A stretch of DNA of 64,000 bases from Bacteroidota bacterium (GTDB lineage Bacteria; Bacteroidota; Bacteroidia; Chitinophagales; Chitinophagaceae): contig JAKQEA010000100.1 of NCBI GenBank assembly GCA_029558715.1, positions 1 to 64,000 of the forward strand. The letters run 5' to 3'. Below, in pieces: positions 10,005 through 19,156 of this stretch. Every line of letters begins with the position of its first letter. The stretch's first letter is position 1. A program made the position numbers and the translations under genes. The notes below the pieces were generated by a model. That model saw only the letters and a list, made by a program, of their open reading frames with translations, ran no database searches and was not told the origin of the DNA.

Positions 10005-12760
10005 TTTGATTCTCCTCCCGGCATTTTATTAAAAGACCACTCAAAGCGCAGTATAAAATACCGGCTGATACGCTGAAAACGGTCGTCAGAAATAAAGGTA
10101 CTGTTGATGGTACGGGTAAAGCCTTTGTTGTCGTCCAGTATATCATTAACGGTAAAGCTTATTTTACCTGTATCTTTCTTGAATACTTTTTTATGAATAC
10201 CTGCATTCCATACTACCAGGTTTGTATTGGTCGCAAAAGCATTGATCCGTTGTCTCAGATCTGCATTAATATCTGTTTGTAATTCTATTTTCCACGGTAA
10301 TGTTACTTCAGCTTCTGCACGGGTTCCGTAGGTGAAATAGTTGTTGTCAATGCTGGAAGGGAGTGAAGATTTGGTTTGATTATATCCTACATAGGGACTT
10401 ATATTAAAATCGTATTTATCTTCCGCTTCTATTCCTAAATGAATATTAAGTGTGACGGTTGAAGATGTGGTAGTGGCTTTTGTCCCGTTTACAAAATTGA
10501 TATAACGGCCACCGTTTGCGTTAATGCCTAAACCATAATTTGGTTTTTTCTCACCCCTGCTTTTGTCATAATTGAACCACAGATACCAATTACTATTGCC
10601 GTTTACATTCACCGGGTAATAGGTTCGTTTACCGGTTGCCAGGTCAATCGTATTAAACTGGGTAATAGCATTCTGCTGGATATTATAACTGAAATTGGCC
10701 CAGATACCGGACTGCTTTAGTACTTTATATTGGTTAAAGAACAGGTTTATTCCGTGGTTAAACCCAACTTTCAGGTCAGGATTACCAATGTATTCATTCA
10801 AAGGATCAGAGTTGTCACGCAATGGCTGCAACTGATTGATAGTTGGCTGACGGGTGGTACCACGATAATTTAATCCAATATTCATTTGTGGTTTAGGCAG
10901 AAAATTGATCTGTGCCTGTGGTGTTATGTTCAGAAAATTGTATTTGTTCAGACTGCTATTATCAAGATTCTTCAGTTTTAGTTTTACGGAAGAAATCCCT
11001 GAGCCAAAACCAAGTTTCACTTTTTTCCCATTATACCGCAGCAATGCATTGCTGCTATGAGAAAAGGCATCTAATTCAAAATTGTTGCTGAATTCAGGCA
11101 CCAGCACTTCATACTTCCCGTTAAAATCTTTTTCAAATGTGTTTCTCAGCGACCTGGAGTGATTATTATTATAGGCATACTCAAAGACGAGCATCCAATA
11201 GTCTGAAAGAGGTTCTGTGAATGTGGTTTTCACACCAGTGGTGGTAGAACGGCCATCAAACATTTTTTGCTGATCTATAGTATCACTATAGTCATAAACG
11301 CCATTATCAAAATACCGGATAAGGGTATTGTTCAATCCTTCGTTATTGTCTTCTGTTACACCTAAGCGGACTACTGTTTGCCATTGCCTGTTTTTCTTTT
11401 TGAACAACTGTTTATAAGTAAGCTGGTTGTCAAACAGGTTACGCTGAGTCCGGTTATCATAATTGTTAAAGCTTTGGTTGATCGTATCCAGTCCGGATCC
11501 TATGAACTCGCCGTCGTTTCTTCCGGTTGTATGGCTCTTTTTGTAAGTGTGGCCTGAAACGATTTTAATAGAAGCCAGTGAATCGATCTTCCATTCATAT
11601 TTGGCATTTACAACATGTTGCTGGTTCAAACCGTTCTTGCTGCTGTATTTATTACTGTATGTAAGCCCTGTAGGCAAAATATTTTGTGTAAGAGTGGTGC
11701 CGGTATTTGTTGTACCAAGGCTATTGAACCGGTAGGAGAGATTGACATTATGTTTATCTGCATTCCATTTATTACTGAATAATGCCCCGGCAGTATAGGC
11801 ATCAGGCAGGCCCCGCAGGCTCCAGTCATTAAATTCATCGTTTCCGCCAAAGCTGAAATAATAGCCACTTAGTTCATCATATTCATAATCATTTTCAACA
11901 CCCAGTTTTTGCCTGTCTTCCCAATTAAGGCTGCCGGCATTTACATTTGTCCTGGTCAGGTATGTTGATATTTTCTTTTTACCAACAAACCGGTTATAAA
12001 GTGTTTTTGCGTCAATGAATTTATTGAAATCAGTACCGGCCTGTATTTTGCCAAAAGAACCTTTCTTCGCATCTTCTTTCAATTTGATATTTACAGTTTT
12101 CCCTTCGCTGCCTGTGGTCATACCAGTTAATTGCTGTTGCTCTGTTTTTGTTTCAAAAACCTGTACCCGGTCAACTGCTTTGGCAGAAATATTTTGTGTG
12201 GCCATCGTGGGATCATCACCAAAGAATTCTTCACCATCCACCAATACCTTATCTACCCGCTTTCCCTGTGCCACAATTTCTCCTTTTGCATTTACTGTAA
12301 AACCGGGAAGTTTCTTAAGCAAATCTTCTACTGTAGCACCTTCTTTTACTATAAAACTATCTGCCACAAACTCGGTGGTGTCTCCTTTTATGCGGATGGC
12401 TGAGCCGGTCCGGATTACCACTTCTTCGAGCATTTTACTTTTTAAGGTCATGAAAATATTTCCGATGTCAGCATCTGCTTTTACTTCCAGTTTATCCATA
12501 TAATCAGCAAACCTGGGATAGGTAACCAGCAAAACATATTGACCGGTGTCTGGTACTGATAATACAAATTTTCCATTTTGAGCAGTACGGGTAAAGCTGA
12601 CTAAAGTGGTATCTGATTTTTTTAGCAAAGCGATAACCGCTAGTGGCAAATTCTTTTTTTCAGAAGAATCTGTAACAGTTCCAGAAATTTTAATTTGTTG
12701 TGCAGTAGCTGAAAATGCATACAGTAGCAGCAAACAGAATAGGACAGCGGGTTTTCGCAT
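10001..12760 (-). CDS. outer-membrane beta-barrel protein, TonB-receptor-like (CarboxypepD_reg + plug + barrel)
   Basis: The 919-residue protein has a signal peptide (cleavage near ATAQ), a carboxypeptidase-regulatory-like beta-sandwich (about residues 22-110), a plug-like region (KLPGFTVNAKGEIVAQG, KRVDKVLVDGEEFFGDD) and a long barrel rich in alternating aromatic residues. This is the outer membrane beta-barrel family that Bacteroidota often pair with GLPGLI proteins. The ligand is unknown. It is transcribed with the GLPGLI gene by a 4-bp overlap. Despite its position between GH13 and glgB, nothing in the sequence ties it to glucan import. Confidence 0.85.
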   Translation of the reverse strand: MRKPAVLFCLLLLYAFSATAQQIKISGTVTDSSEKKNLPLAVIALLKKSDTTLVSFTRTAQNGKFVLSVPDTGQYVLLVTYPRFADYMDKLEVKADADIGNIFMTLKSKMLEEVVIRTGSAIRIKGDTTEFVADSFIVKEGATVEDLLKKLPGFTVNAKGEIVAQGKRVDKVLVDGEEFFGDDPTMATQNISAKAVDRVQVFETKTEQQQLTGMTTGSEGKTVNIKLKEDAKKGSFGKIQAGTDFNKFIDAKTLYNRFVGKKKISTYLTRTNVNAGSLNWEDRQKLGVENDYEYDELSGYYFSFGGNDEFNDWSLRGLPDAYTAGALFSNKWNADKHNVNLSYRFNSLGTTNTGTTLTQNILPTGLTYSNKYSSKNGLNQQHVVNAKYEWKIDSLASIKIVSGHTYKKSHTTGRNDGEFIGSGLDTINQSFNNYDNRTQRNLFDNQLTYKQLFKKKNRQWQTVVRLGVTEDNNEGLNNTLIRYFDNGVYDYSDTIDQQKMFDGRSTTTGVKTTFTEPLSDYWMLVFEYAYNNNHSRSLRNTFEKDFNGKYEVLVPEFSNNFELDAFSHSSNALLRYNGKKVKLGFGSGISSVKLKLKNLDNSSLNKYNFLNITPQAQINFLPKPQMNIGLNYRGTTRQPTINQLQPLRDNSDPLNEYIGNPDLKVGFNHGINLFFNQYKVLKQSGIWANFSYNIQQNAITQFNTIDLATGKRTYYPVNVNGNSNWYLWFNYDKSRGEKKPNYGLGINANGGRYINFVNGTKATTTSSTVTLNIHLGIEAEDKYDFNISPYVGYNQTKSSLPSSIDNNYFTYGTRAEAEVTLPWKIELQTDINADLRQRINAFATNTNLVVWNAGIHKKVFKKDTGKISFTVNDILDDNKGFTRTINSTFISDDRFQRISRYFILRFEWSFNKMPGGESK

Positions 12761-12943
12761 GTTGGTTTTAGAATTTGTTCCGAAAATATCATTATTGCTA
12801 CCTGTCAGAGTCGATATTTATCTGAACTGCACAAAATTGATGATTTCCGGTAAAGTAAAAGTGTTCTCTAGCTCTACAACTGTTAAATTTTCAACAAAAA
12901 AGGTGTAAGTTGAGTGTGATACATATTCATTAAATCCCATACG

Positions 12944-14968
12944 ATGGCCACAAAGAAAAAGGATACCGGAGAAAAATTACCCGGGGATAACGGTAAACCA
13001 AAACCGAAATTACCTGTGACTGAAAAAGCCAGGAAGTATGAAGAAGTAAACTTTGTGGATACTACAAAGCCTGTATGGAATTATTCTATCCTGACTGATG
13101 AAGATGTGACTAATTACCAGAACGGAACTAATTACCAGCTATATAAAAAATTTGGTTCTCATTCTATACAGGTAAATGATGTATGGGGAATGTATTTCTG
13201 TGTGTGGGCGCCAAATGGCACTTCCGTTTCAGTAAAAGGAAATTTTAATGACTGGAAAAATCATGAATTTGAATTATATCCCCGTTGGGATAAGAGTGGT
13301 ATATGGGAGGGGTTCATCCCGGGATTCAAATTAGGAGAAGCTTATAAATACCATATTGTTGGCTATGCTAAAAGAAAGCAGGACAAAGGTGATCCATTCG
13401 CCAACTTCTGGGAAAAAAGACCACAAACTGCCAGTATTACCTGGGATATGTATTATGAATGGAAAGACGAAGAGTGGATGAAGAAGAGGAAAAAAAATAA
13501 TTCACTCGATGCCCCGTGGAGTGTGTATGAAGTGCACCTGGCCAGCTGGCAGCGGCCAAACAAGCATGATGAAGAAACGTATAACAGTTATGATGATATT
13601 AAGGAAAGACTGGTTCCTTATTTAAAGGAAACCGGTTTTACACATGTTGAGTTTATGCCGGTAATGGAACATCCGTTTGATGGGAGCTGGGGTTACCAGT
13701 GTACAGGTTTTTTTGCCGCCACATCCAGGTTTGGTGATCCGCAGGGATTAATGCGATTAATTGATGCATTGCACCAGGAAGGAATAGGAGTAATACTTGA
13801 TTGGGTGCCTTCTCATTTTCCGTACGATGCTCATGGATTATTTATGTTTGATGGCACTCATACCTATGAGTATGCAGATATGCGTAAAGGATTTCACCCG
13901 GACTGGAACAGTTATATATTTAATTACAAAAGGGGAGAAGTAAAATCATTCCTGATCAGCAGTGCCCGTTATTGGTTTGATATGTTTCATATTGATGGCA
14001 TCCGGGTAGATGCTGTTTCATCCATGCTGAAATTAAATTACTCCAGGGAACATGGACAATGGGAACCAAATGAATTTGGTGGCGATGGTAACCTTGAAGC
14101 TATTGCTTTTATCAAAGACCTGAACGAAACAATCTTCCGTGATTTTCCGGATGTGCAAACTATTGCTGAAGAAGCAACGGACTGGCCCGGAGTAAGCAAG
14201 CCAACTTTTGAAGGTGGTCTTGGCTTCGGTATGAAATGGATGATGGGTTGGATGCATGATACGTTAGACTATTTTAAAATAGATCCTGTTTACAGGCAGC
14301 ATCATCAGAATAAGTTTTCATTCAGTATGATGTACTACTATGATGAAAATTTTATGTTACCACTCAGTCATGATGAAGTAGTGCATGGCAAAAGCCCGAT
14401 GATCTACAAAGTACCTGGCGATGAATGGCAGAAATTTGCCAACCTTCGACTGTTGTATACATATATGTGGACACATCCCGGGGCCAAACTCTTATTTATG
14501 GGTAATGAATTCGGACAAACCGGGGAATGGAACTATAAATCAGAATTGCAATGGGAGTTGTTACAATTCGATTGTCACCGGTTACTTAAAAACTGTGTGG
14601 CTGACCTGAATTATCTATTAAAGACCGAAACGGCTTTGCATCATAACCAGTTCAATATGGATGGATTTGAATGGGTAGATCTTAATCATCGGGCGGAAAG
14701 TGTGATTGTATTTAAAAGGAAAGGAAAGAAAAAAGGAGATGACTTGCTTATTGTGCTGAATATGACACCGGTAGTCCGCTACGACTGGCAAATTGAAGTA
14801 ATTGGGAAGCCATATACAACTGAAATATTTAACAGTGACAAGACAATATACTGGGGAACCGGCGACGTTTATAATCCTGAACTGAGATGTGAGCTGGTTG
14901 ACAAGGGTCAAAAAAAATACCGTGTTACCGTAAATTTACCTGCACTTGCTGGGATTATTCTGAAATAA
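12944..14968 (+). CDS. glgB: 1,4-alpha-glucan branching enzyme
   Basis: Introduces alpha-1,6 branches into glycogen. The 674-residue protein has a Lys-rich N-terminal extension (1-45), a CBM48 domain (about 70-145: WAPNGTSVSVKGNFNDW), a GH13 barrel with nucleophile D356 in GIRVDAVSS, acid/base E409 in IAEEATD and the SHDEVVHGK region with D477, and a C-terminal beta domain. It completes the glycogen pathway with glgA and glgC 8 kb upstream but has its own upstream region, shared with the divergent barrel gene. Confidence 0.95.
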   Translation: MATKKKDTGEKLPGDNGKPKPKLPVTEKARKYEEVNFVDTTKPVWNYSILTDEDVTNYQNGTNYQLYKKFGSHSIQVNDVWGMYFCVWAPNGTSVSVKGNFNDWKNHEFELYPRWDKSGIWEGFIPGFKLGEAYKYHIVGYAKRKQDKGDPFANFWEKRPQTASITWDMYYEWKDEEWMKKRKKNNSLDAPWSVYEVHLASWQRPNKHDEETYNSYDDIKERLVPYLKETGFTHVEFMPVMEHPFDGSWGYQCTGFFAATSRFGDPQGLMRLIDALHQEGIGVILDWVPSHFPYDAHGLFMFDGTHTYEYADMRKGFHPDWNSYIFNYKRGEVKSFLISSARYWFDMFHIDGIRVDAVSSMLKLNYSREHGQWEPNEFGGDGNLEAIAFIKDLNETIFRDFPDVQTIAEEATDWPGVSKPTFEGGLGFGMKWMMGWMHDTLDYFKIDPVYRQHHQNKFSFSMMYYYDENFMLPLSHDEVVHGKSPMIYKVPGDEWQKFANLRLLYTYMWTHPGAKLLFMGNEFGQTGEWNYKSELQWELLQFDCHRLLKNCVADLNYLLKTETALHHNQFNMDGFEWVDLNHRAESVIVFKRKGKKKGDDLLIVLNMTPVVRYDWQIEVIGKPYTTEIFNSDKTIYWGTGDVYNPELRCELVDKGQKKYRVTVNLPALAGIILK

Positions 14969-15082
14969 CTACTATTTTGTAATGAAATTCGCTGATAAAG
15001 AGGCGGTTAAGTTTTGATTAGTAAATCTCCAAATCTATCTTAGTGATGAGAAACTCTTTGTGTCAAAGTCAAAATTCATCCT

Positions 15083-16144
15083 ATGATACGTAATATACTC
15101 TTGTTGTGTCTGTTGCTGACAGGTTCAGTGGTGTTTTCACAAACTTCAATTTCACCGATCAACCTCACTGTTGACAGTGCTGATTTCTTTTTGCAAAAAG
15201 GTTTACTGGAAAAGCAAAACGGACGTCGCCTTGAATCGCTGAAAAATTTTGAAAAAGCGGCGAAATACGATGCTAACAGTAAAACAATAACTGCTGAATT
15301 GGCTTCAGCCTACCATGACTTGCGCAAGTATGGAAATGCAAGGGAGATGTATAAGAAATTGGTTACACTGGGTGATGAATCTCCGGCTACTTACAAGCAA
15401 CTGATGCTGCTTTCTTACCAGATGAAACAGAATGATGATGTGATTGAGTACGCAGCCAGGCTGAAGAAAGCTGATCCATCTGAAAAAGTGAATTTCTATC
15501 TTGGAAAAGTACATTATGATACAGACAATTACGGGGAAGCTATAAAAGCTTTGAATGAGGCAGCTAAAGAAGACCCTGCTAATGCAGAAGTGCCTTACAT
15601 GATTGCCCGCAGCTATGCAGATATGATGAATTATAAACTTGCTGTTCCATATTTCAGGAAAGCTATTGAACTGGATCCCAAACAAAGCTATTGGGTATAT
15701 GAGCTGGGCCTCATTTGTTATGCAATGCATGATGATAAGAATGCTCTCAAATACATTTTAGAAGCAGCTGATAAAGGCTACAAAAAAGATAATGATTACC
15801 TGGAGAATCTTGCTATTGCTTACCTGAATGTCGGGCAATTGGATTCTGGTGTAGCTATGCTGAATGAAATATTAAAAAAGAAACCAAGTGATCTGAATAT
15901 ACTGAACATGGTGGCCGAGGCTTGCTATTACAAGGCAAAGTATGACATGGCTATTGAATACTGGGACAGGGTGCTAGAATATGATAAAGAAAACGCCTCC
16001 GCATTATACATGATCGGAATGAGTTACCAGAAAAAGGGCGGAAGAGAGAATACAGAGAAGGGTATAGCTCTTTGCGATAAAGCAATCGAACTTGACCCCA
16101 GTCTCGCTTCTTTGAAACAGAAGAAGATGATGGCAGGGCTATGA
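15083..16144 (+). CDS. secreted TPR-repeat protein
   Basis: A 353-residue protein with a signal peptide (MIRNILLLCLLLTGSVVFS) followed by at least seven tetratricopeptide-like repeats, e.g. ALNEAAKEDPANAEVPYMIARSY and AVPYFRKAIELDP. TPR arrays are protein-binding scaffolds; the partner is unknown. It stands alone between glgB (114 bp upstream) and a strong bidirectional terminator. Confidence 0.85.
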   Translation: MIRNILLLCLLLTGSVVFSQTSISPINLTVDSADFFLQKGLLEKQNGRRLESLKNFEKAAKYDANSKTITAELASAYHDLRKYGNAREMYKKLVTLGDESPATYKQLMLLSYQMKQNDDVIEYAARLKKADPSEKVNFYLGKVHYDTDNYGEAIKALNEAAKEDPANAEVPYMIARSYADMMNYKLAVPYFRKAIELDPKQSYWVYELGLICYAMHDDKNALKYILEAADKGYKKDNDYLENLAIAYLNVGQLDSGVAMLNEILKKKPSDLNILNMVAEACYYKAKYDMAIEYWDRVLEYDKENASALYMIGMSYQKKGGRENTEKGIALCDKAIELDPSLASLKQKKMMAGL

Positions 16145-16159
16145 CCAGATATTAAAACG

Positions 16160-16195
16160 AAAAAGAGGCAAATCAGTATTGATTTGCCTCTTTTT
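16160..16195. terminator. bidirectional Rho-independent terminator
   Basis: Perfect 16-bp stem (AAAAAGAGGCAAATCA / TGATTTGCCTCTTTTT) around a GTAT loop, with A- and T-runs on both sides. It terminates the TPR gene on the plus strand and the 174-residue gene on the minus strand, whose TAA stop lies inside the T-run. Confidence 0.9.
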
Positions 16196-16719
16196 TATGG
16201 CTGTTTGATTTTACTATGTACCTCAATGCCGATTTCAGGTCCCAGGGATTTAACTATCCAGTCCAATGTTATATAAACCTGAATAGGGGAGTTGAAAACA
16301 TCTTTGCCTTTTTCGACGATGGTTGTATTCCATTTCTTTTCCTTTTCAGTAGTAGATATATCAAACCCGGGGCCAAATACCTCTTTGAACATTGCCACAA
16401 GGGTTTTATAGTAGTGCTGGTAATCTGTTAGAGTACCGGAGAAATAGGAATGGGAGAAACGAATTTTCAAATATTGGTCATTATTTTCTTCATCCTCTTC
16501 GTAAAGAACTAATCCATTGCCCATTTCAAATTTCACATTGCGTTCTTCGATCCACATTTCATCTTGCTCTGTCAGATTTTTTTTGATATCAGGAAGCCCT
16601 TTCTTAATTCGGATGATTTTTTCTTTTACACCCTTTTGTGAACCAATGGGAGGATTGTTTTGGGCCTGGGCAGTATTTGTATACGCAAAAATAGAGGCCA
16701 GAATAATCAGTTTTTTCAT
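16195..16719 (-). CDS. hypothetical secreted protein
   Basis: I do not recognise this 174-residue protein. It has a clear signal peptide (MKKLIILASIFAYTNTAQAQ) and a mature part with charged beta/alpha character, no cysteines and no obvious catalytic motif. It is convergent with the TPR gene across a shared terminator and lies downstream of argS on the same strand (59 bp), so it may be read through from argS. Confidence 0.72.
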   Translation of the reverse strand: MKKLIILASIFAYTNTAQAQNNPPIGSQKGVKEKIIRIKKGLPDIKKNLTEQDEMWIEERNVKFEMGNGLVLYEEDEENNDQYLKIRFSHSYFSGTLTDYQHYYKTLVAMFKEVFGPGFDISTTEKEKKWNTTIVEKGKDVFNSPIQVYITLDWIVKSLGPEIGIEVHSKIKQP

Positions 16720-16778
16720 ATGCTGTTTATTATAGGGAACTACAAAATAAAATTAAAAATTCAGGCCAGCATAAAATT

Positions 16779-18560
16779 TTACATCCTTTCAGGCACTTTA
16801 ATCCCTAATAAACTCATTGCGGAAGCAATTACGTTAGCTGTCATTGCAGAAAGCTGTAAACGCAGTTGTTTCTTTTCTTCAGATTCTGCATTCATGACCG
16901 AATGTTCGGTATAAAAAGTATTAAATGATTTGGCCAGGTTAAAGGCATAAATAGCCAGTACAGACGGATTATGTTCTGCTACCGCCTGCTCAATGATGAC
17001 CGGGTATTGTTCCAGCGCCACGATCAGTTCTTTTTCAAGCTTCAGCAAACCGGTAGTTGGTGATGAGTGACTGTCGGTAGCCTTCTCTTTTCTTAAAATT
17101 GATTTAATCCTCGCATGGGTATATTGTACAAACGGCCCCGTAAAGCCATGAAAATCGATGGATTCTTCCGGGTTAAAGATCATTTTCTTTTTTGGATCAA
17201 CTCTTAACAGGAAAAATTTTAAAGCCCCCAATGCAATGGTGTCATAGAGTTCTTTTAATTCTGCCTCAGTGAAATCTTTTACTTTACCCAGCTCTTCTGT
17301 TTTATGCCTGGCTACATTTACCATTTCTTCTACCATATCATCTGCATCTACCACGGTTCCTTCCCGGCTTTTCATTCTGCCGGTCGGCAATTCCACCATG
17401 CCATAACTCAGGTGGTATATACTATTGGCATAAGGCCTTCCTAATTTCTGCAGGATCAGTTTGAGCACTTTCATGTGATAATTCTGTTCATCTGCGATCA
17501 CATAAATGCTCTGGTCATACCTGAACTCTTCGTATTTCTGTTGTGCCAGGCCCAGGTCCTGTGTGATGTAAACGGAAGTGCCATCTTTTCGCAAAACTAG
17601 TTTTTCATCGAGACCATCAGCGGTAAGATCGATCCAGACACTGCCATCATCCTTTTTAAAAAACACCCCCTGTTTTAATCCTTCTTCCACATCTTTTTTC
17701 CCAAGCAGGTAAGTATCACTTTCGTAGTACATTTTATGGAAATCACTTCCTACCCGTTTATAGGTGATATCAAATCCTTCATACACCCAGCCATTCATTT
17801 TTTTCCAGAGTTCAATTACATCCGGTTTCCCTGCTTCCCAATCAAGCAACATCTGCTGTGTGCCTTTCATGATGGGGGCTTCCTTTTCTGCTTCCTCTTT
17901 TTTCATTCCACCAGCTACTAATTCTTCTACCTGCTTTTTATATACATCATTGAATTTTACATAGTATTCTCCCACAAAATGGTCGCCCTTGGTATTAGTT
18001 GATTGTGGCGTAGCCCCGTTTGCAAAAAGCTGCCAGGCGATCATGCTCTTGCAGATATGAATACCCCTGTCATTTACAATACAGCTTTTGATCACTTCAT
18101 AGCCGCTTTCTTTTAGTATCTGCGCCACACTCCACCCTAAAAAATTATTCCGGAGGTGACCCAGGTGCAATGGCTTATTAGTATTGGGAGAGGAATACTC
18201 TACCATTACTTTTTCTCCGTTGGGCGATTTGAAACCGAATCTTGCATTGTTATAATTCGATTGCAATATTTCTGTCCAGTATGCATCAGTAATTGTCAGG
18301 TTCAGAAAACCTTTAATCACATTATACCCGCTGAAAAGGTCCGGGTTATTTTTAAGCAGCGCTTCGCCAATCTCATTTCCCAATTGTTCAGGTGATTTTT
18401 TCAGCTGTTTTACAAACGAGAACAGCACCAGTGTATAATCTCCTTCAAATTCAGGTTTGGTTGAGTTAATGGTCAGGTCAGCTTCCGTGAATGCCTGTTT
18501 ATATAAATCACCCAATACCTGTACTACCAATGGTTTGATCCTGCTTACGATGCTCATCAT
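16779..18560 (-). CDS. argS: arginyl-tRNA synthetase
   Basis: Class I aminoacyl-tRNA synthetase charging tRNA-Arg. The 593-residue protein has the N-terminal Arg-tRNA recognition domain (1-90), the HLGH signature at residues 132-135 within SSPNTNKPLHLGHLRN, the second nucleotide-binding motif as GRMKSREGTVV, and the C-terminal helical DALR anticodon-binding domain ending in LLGIKVPERM. The start is at one of two adjacent ATGs (18560 or 18557). Confidence 0.97.
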   Translation of the reverse strand: MMSIVSRIKPLVVQVLGDLYKQAFTEADLTINSTKPEFEGDYTLVLFSFVKQLKKSPEQLGNEIGEALLKNNPDLFSGYNVIKGFLNLTITDAYWTEILQSNYNNARFGFKSPNGEKVMVEYSSPNTNKPLHLGHLRNNFLGWSVAQILKESGYEVIKSCIVNDRGIHICKSMIAWQLFANGATPQSTNTKGDHFVGEYYVKFNDVYKKQVEELVAGGMKKEEAEKEAPIMKGTQQMLLDWEAGKPDVIELWKKMNGWVYEGFDITYKRVGSDFHKMYYESDTYLLGKKDVEEGLKQGVFFKKDDGSVWIDLTADGLDEKLVLRKDGTSVYITQDLGLAQQKYEEFRYDQSIYVIADEQNYHMKVLKLILQKLGRPYANSIYHLSYGMVELPTGRMKSREGTVVDADDMVEEMVNVARHKTEELGKVKDFTEAELKELYDTIALGALKFFLLRVDPKKKMIFNPEESIDFHGFTGPFVQYTHARIKSILRKEKATDSHSSPTTGLLKLEKELIVALEQYPVIIEQAVAEHNPSVLAIYAFNLAKSFNTFYTEHSVMNAESEEKKQLRLQLSAMTANVIASAMSLLGIKVPERM

Positions 18561-18625
18561 TTCTTGCTTTAGCCGGCAAATTTACGAAACCTTACCTCTA
18601 ATTCCTTAATTACCAATTCCCATAT

Positions 18626-18633
18626 TACCTTTG
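18626..18633 (+). promoter_or_regulatory. candidate -7 element (TACCTTTG) for the GtrA gene
   Basis: Matches the Bacteroidota TAnnTTTG consensus exactly and ends 7 bp before the ATG at 18641. If used, the message would be leaderless or nearly so. I see no clear -33 TTTG partner, so this is tentative. Confidence 0.35.
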
Positions 18634-18640
18634 CCCGTCC

Positions 18641-19156
18641 ATGCGAAAACATTTACATAGTGCCCGGGATTTTATCCTTCCTGTCATCGATTTTTTCTAT
18701 CCGCCTTTTCGTAGGCTGATGAACCTGCAGACCTTTCGCTATGCAGCTTCTGGTGGTGGTAATGTACTGCTGGGCTTCCTTGTCTATTCACTTAGTTATA
18801 AATTCCTTTTTTTTGAGAAGGATTTCCATTTCGGCTTTTATGCTTTTAAAGGACATATAGCAGCCCTATTCCTTTCTTTTTGTATTACATTCCCTATTGG
18901 ATTCTTTATGTCGAAATATGTGGTCTTTACTGATTCGAACATGAAAGGCCGCATCCAGTTATTCCGTTACTTTATGATCTGTATGTTCAATCTTGTACTG
19001 AACTATTTATTGCTTAAAATATTTGTGGAGAAACTGAATGTGCAGCCCATTCTTGCACAGGTGATGACGGTGGTGATCGTCGTAGTATTCAGTTACCTGG
19101 CACAAAGGAATTTTTCTTTCAAGGCATCTGCCATTGATGAAGAGGTCAGAGACTGA
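18641..19156 (+). CDS. GtrA family membrane protein
   Basis: A 171-residue inner-membrane protein with four hydrophobic segments and the GtrA-type opening LQTFRYAASGGGN plus a central YVVFTD region. GtrA proteins take part in moving or modifying polyprenyl-linked sugars for cell-surface polysaccharides; the specific substrate is unknown. The first ATG keeps a FFYPPFRRLMNLQTF lead-in that I associate with Bacteroidota homologues. Its 3' end overlaps the convergent DUF4403 gene by 11 bp. Confidence 0.85.
   Translation: MRKHLHSARDFILPVIDFFYPPFRRLMNLQTFRYAASGGGNVLLGFLVYSLSYKFLFFEKDFHFGFYAFKGHIAALFLSFCITFPIGFFMSKYVVFTDSNMKGRIQLFRYFMICMFNLVLNYLLLKIFVEKLNVQPILAQVMTVVIVVVFSYLAQRNFSFKASAIDEEVRD

Noticed and set aside
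12015-12503. 162-codon plus-strand frame inside the outer-membrane barrel gene
   Set aside because: Lies wholly opposite a well-supported gene; composition typical of an antisense shadow.
10001-12760. SusC-type glucan importer belonging to the maltodextrin genes
   Set aside because: No SusD partner follows and the partner is a GLPGLI protein; the barrel belongs to the outer-membrane beta-barrel family rather than SusC.
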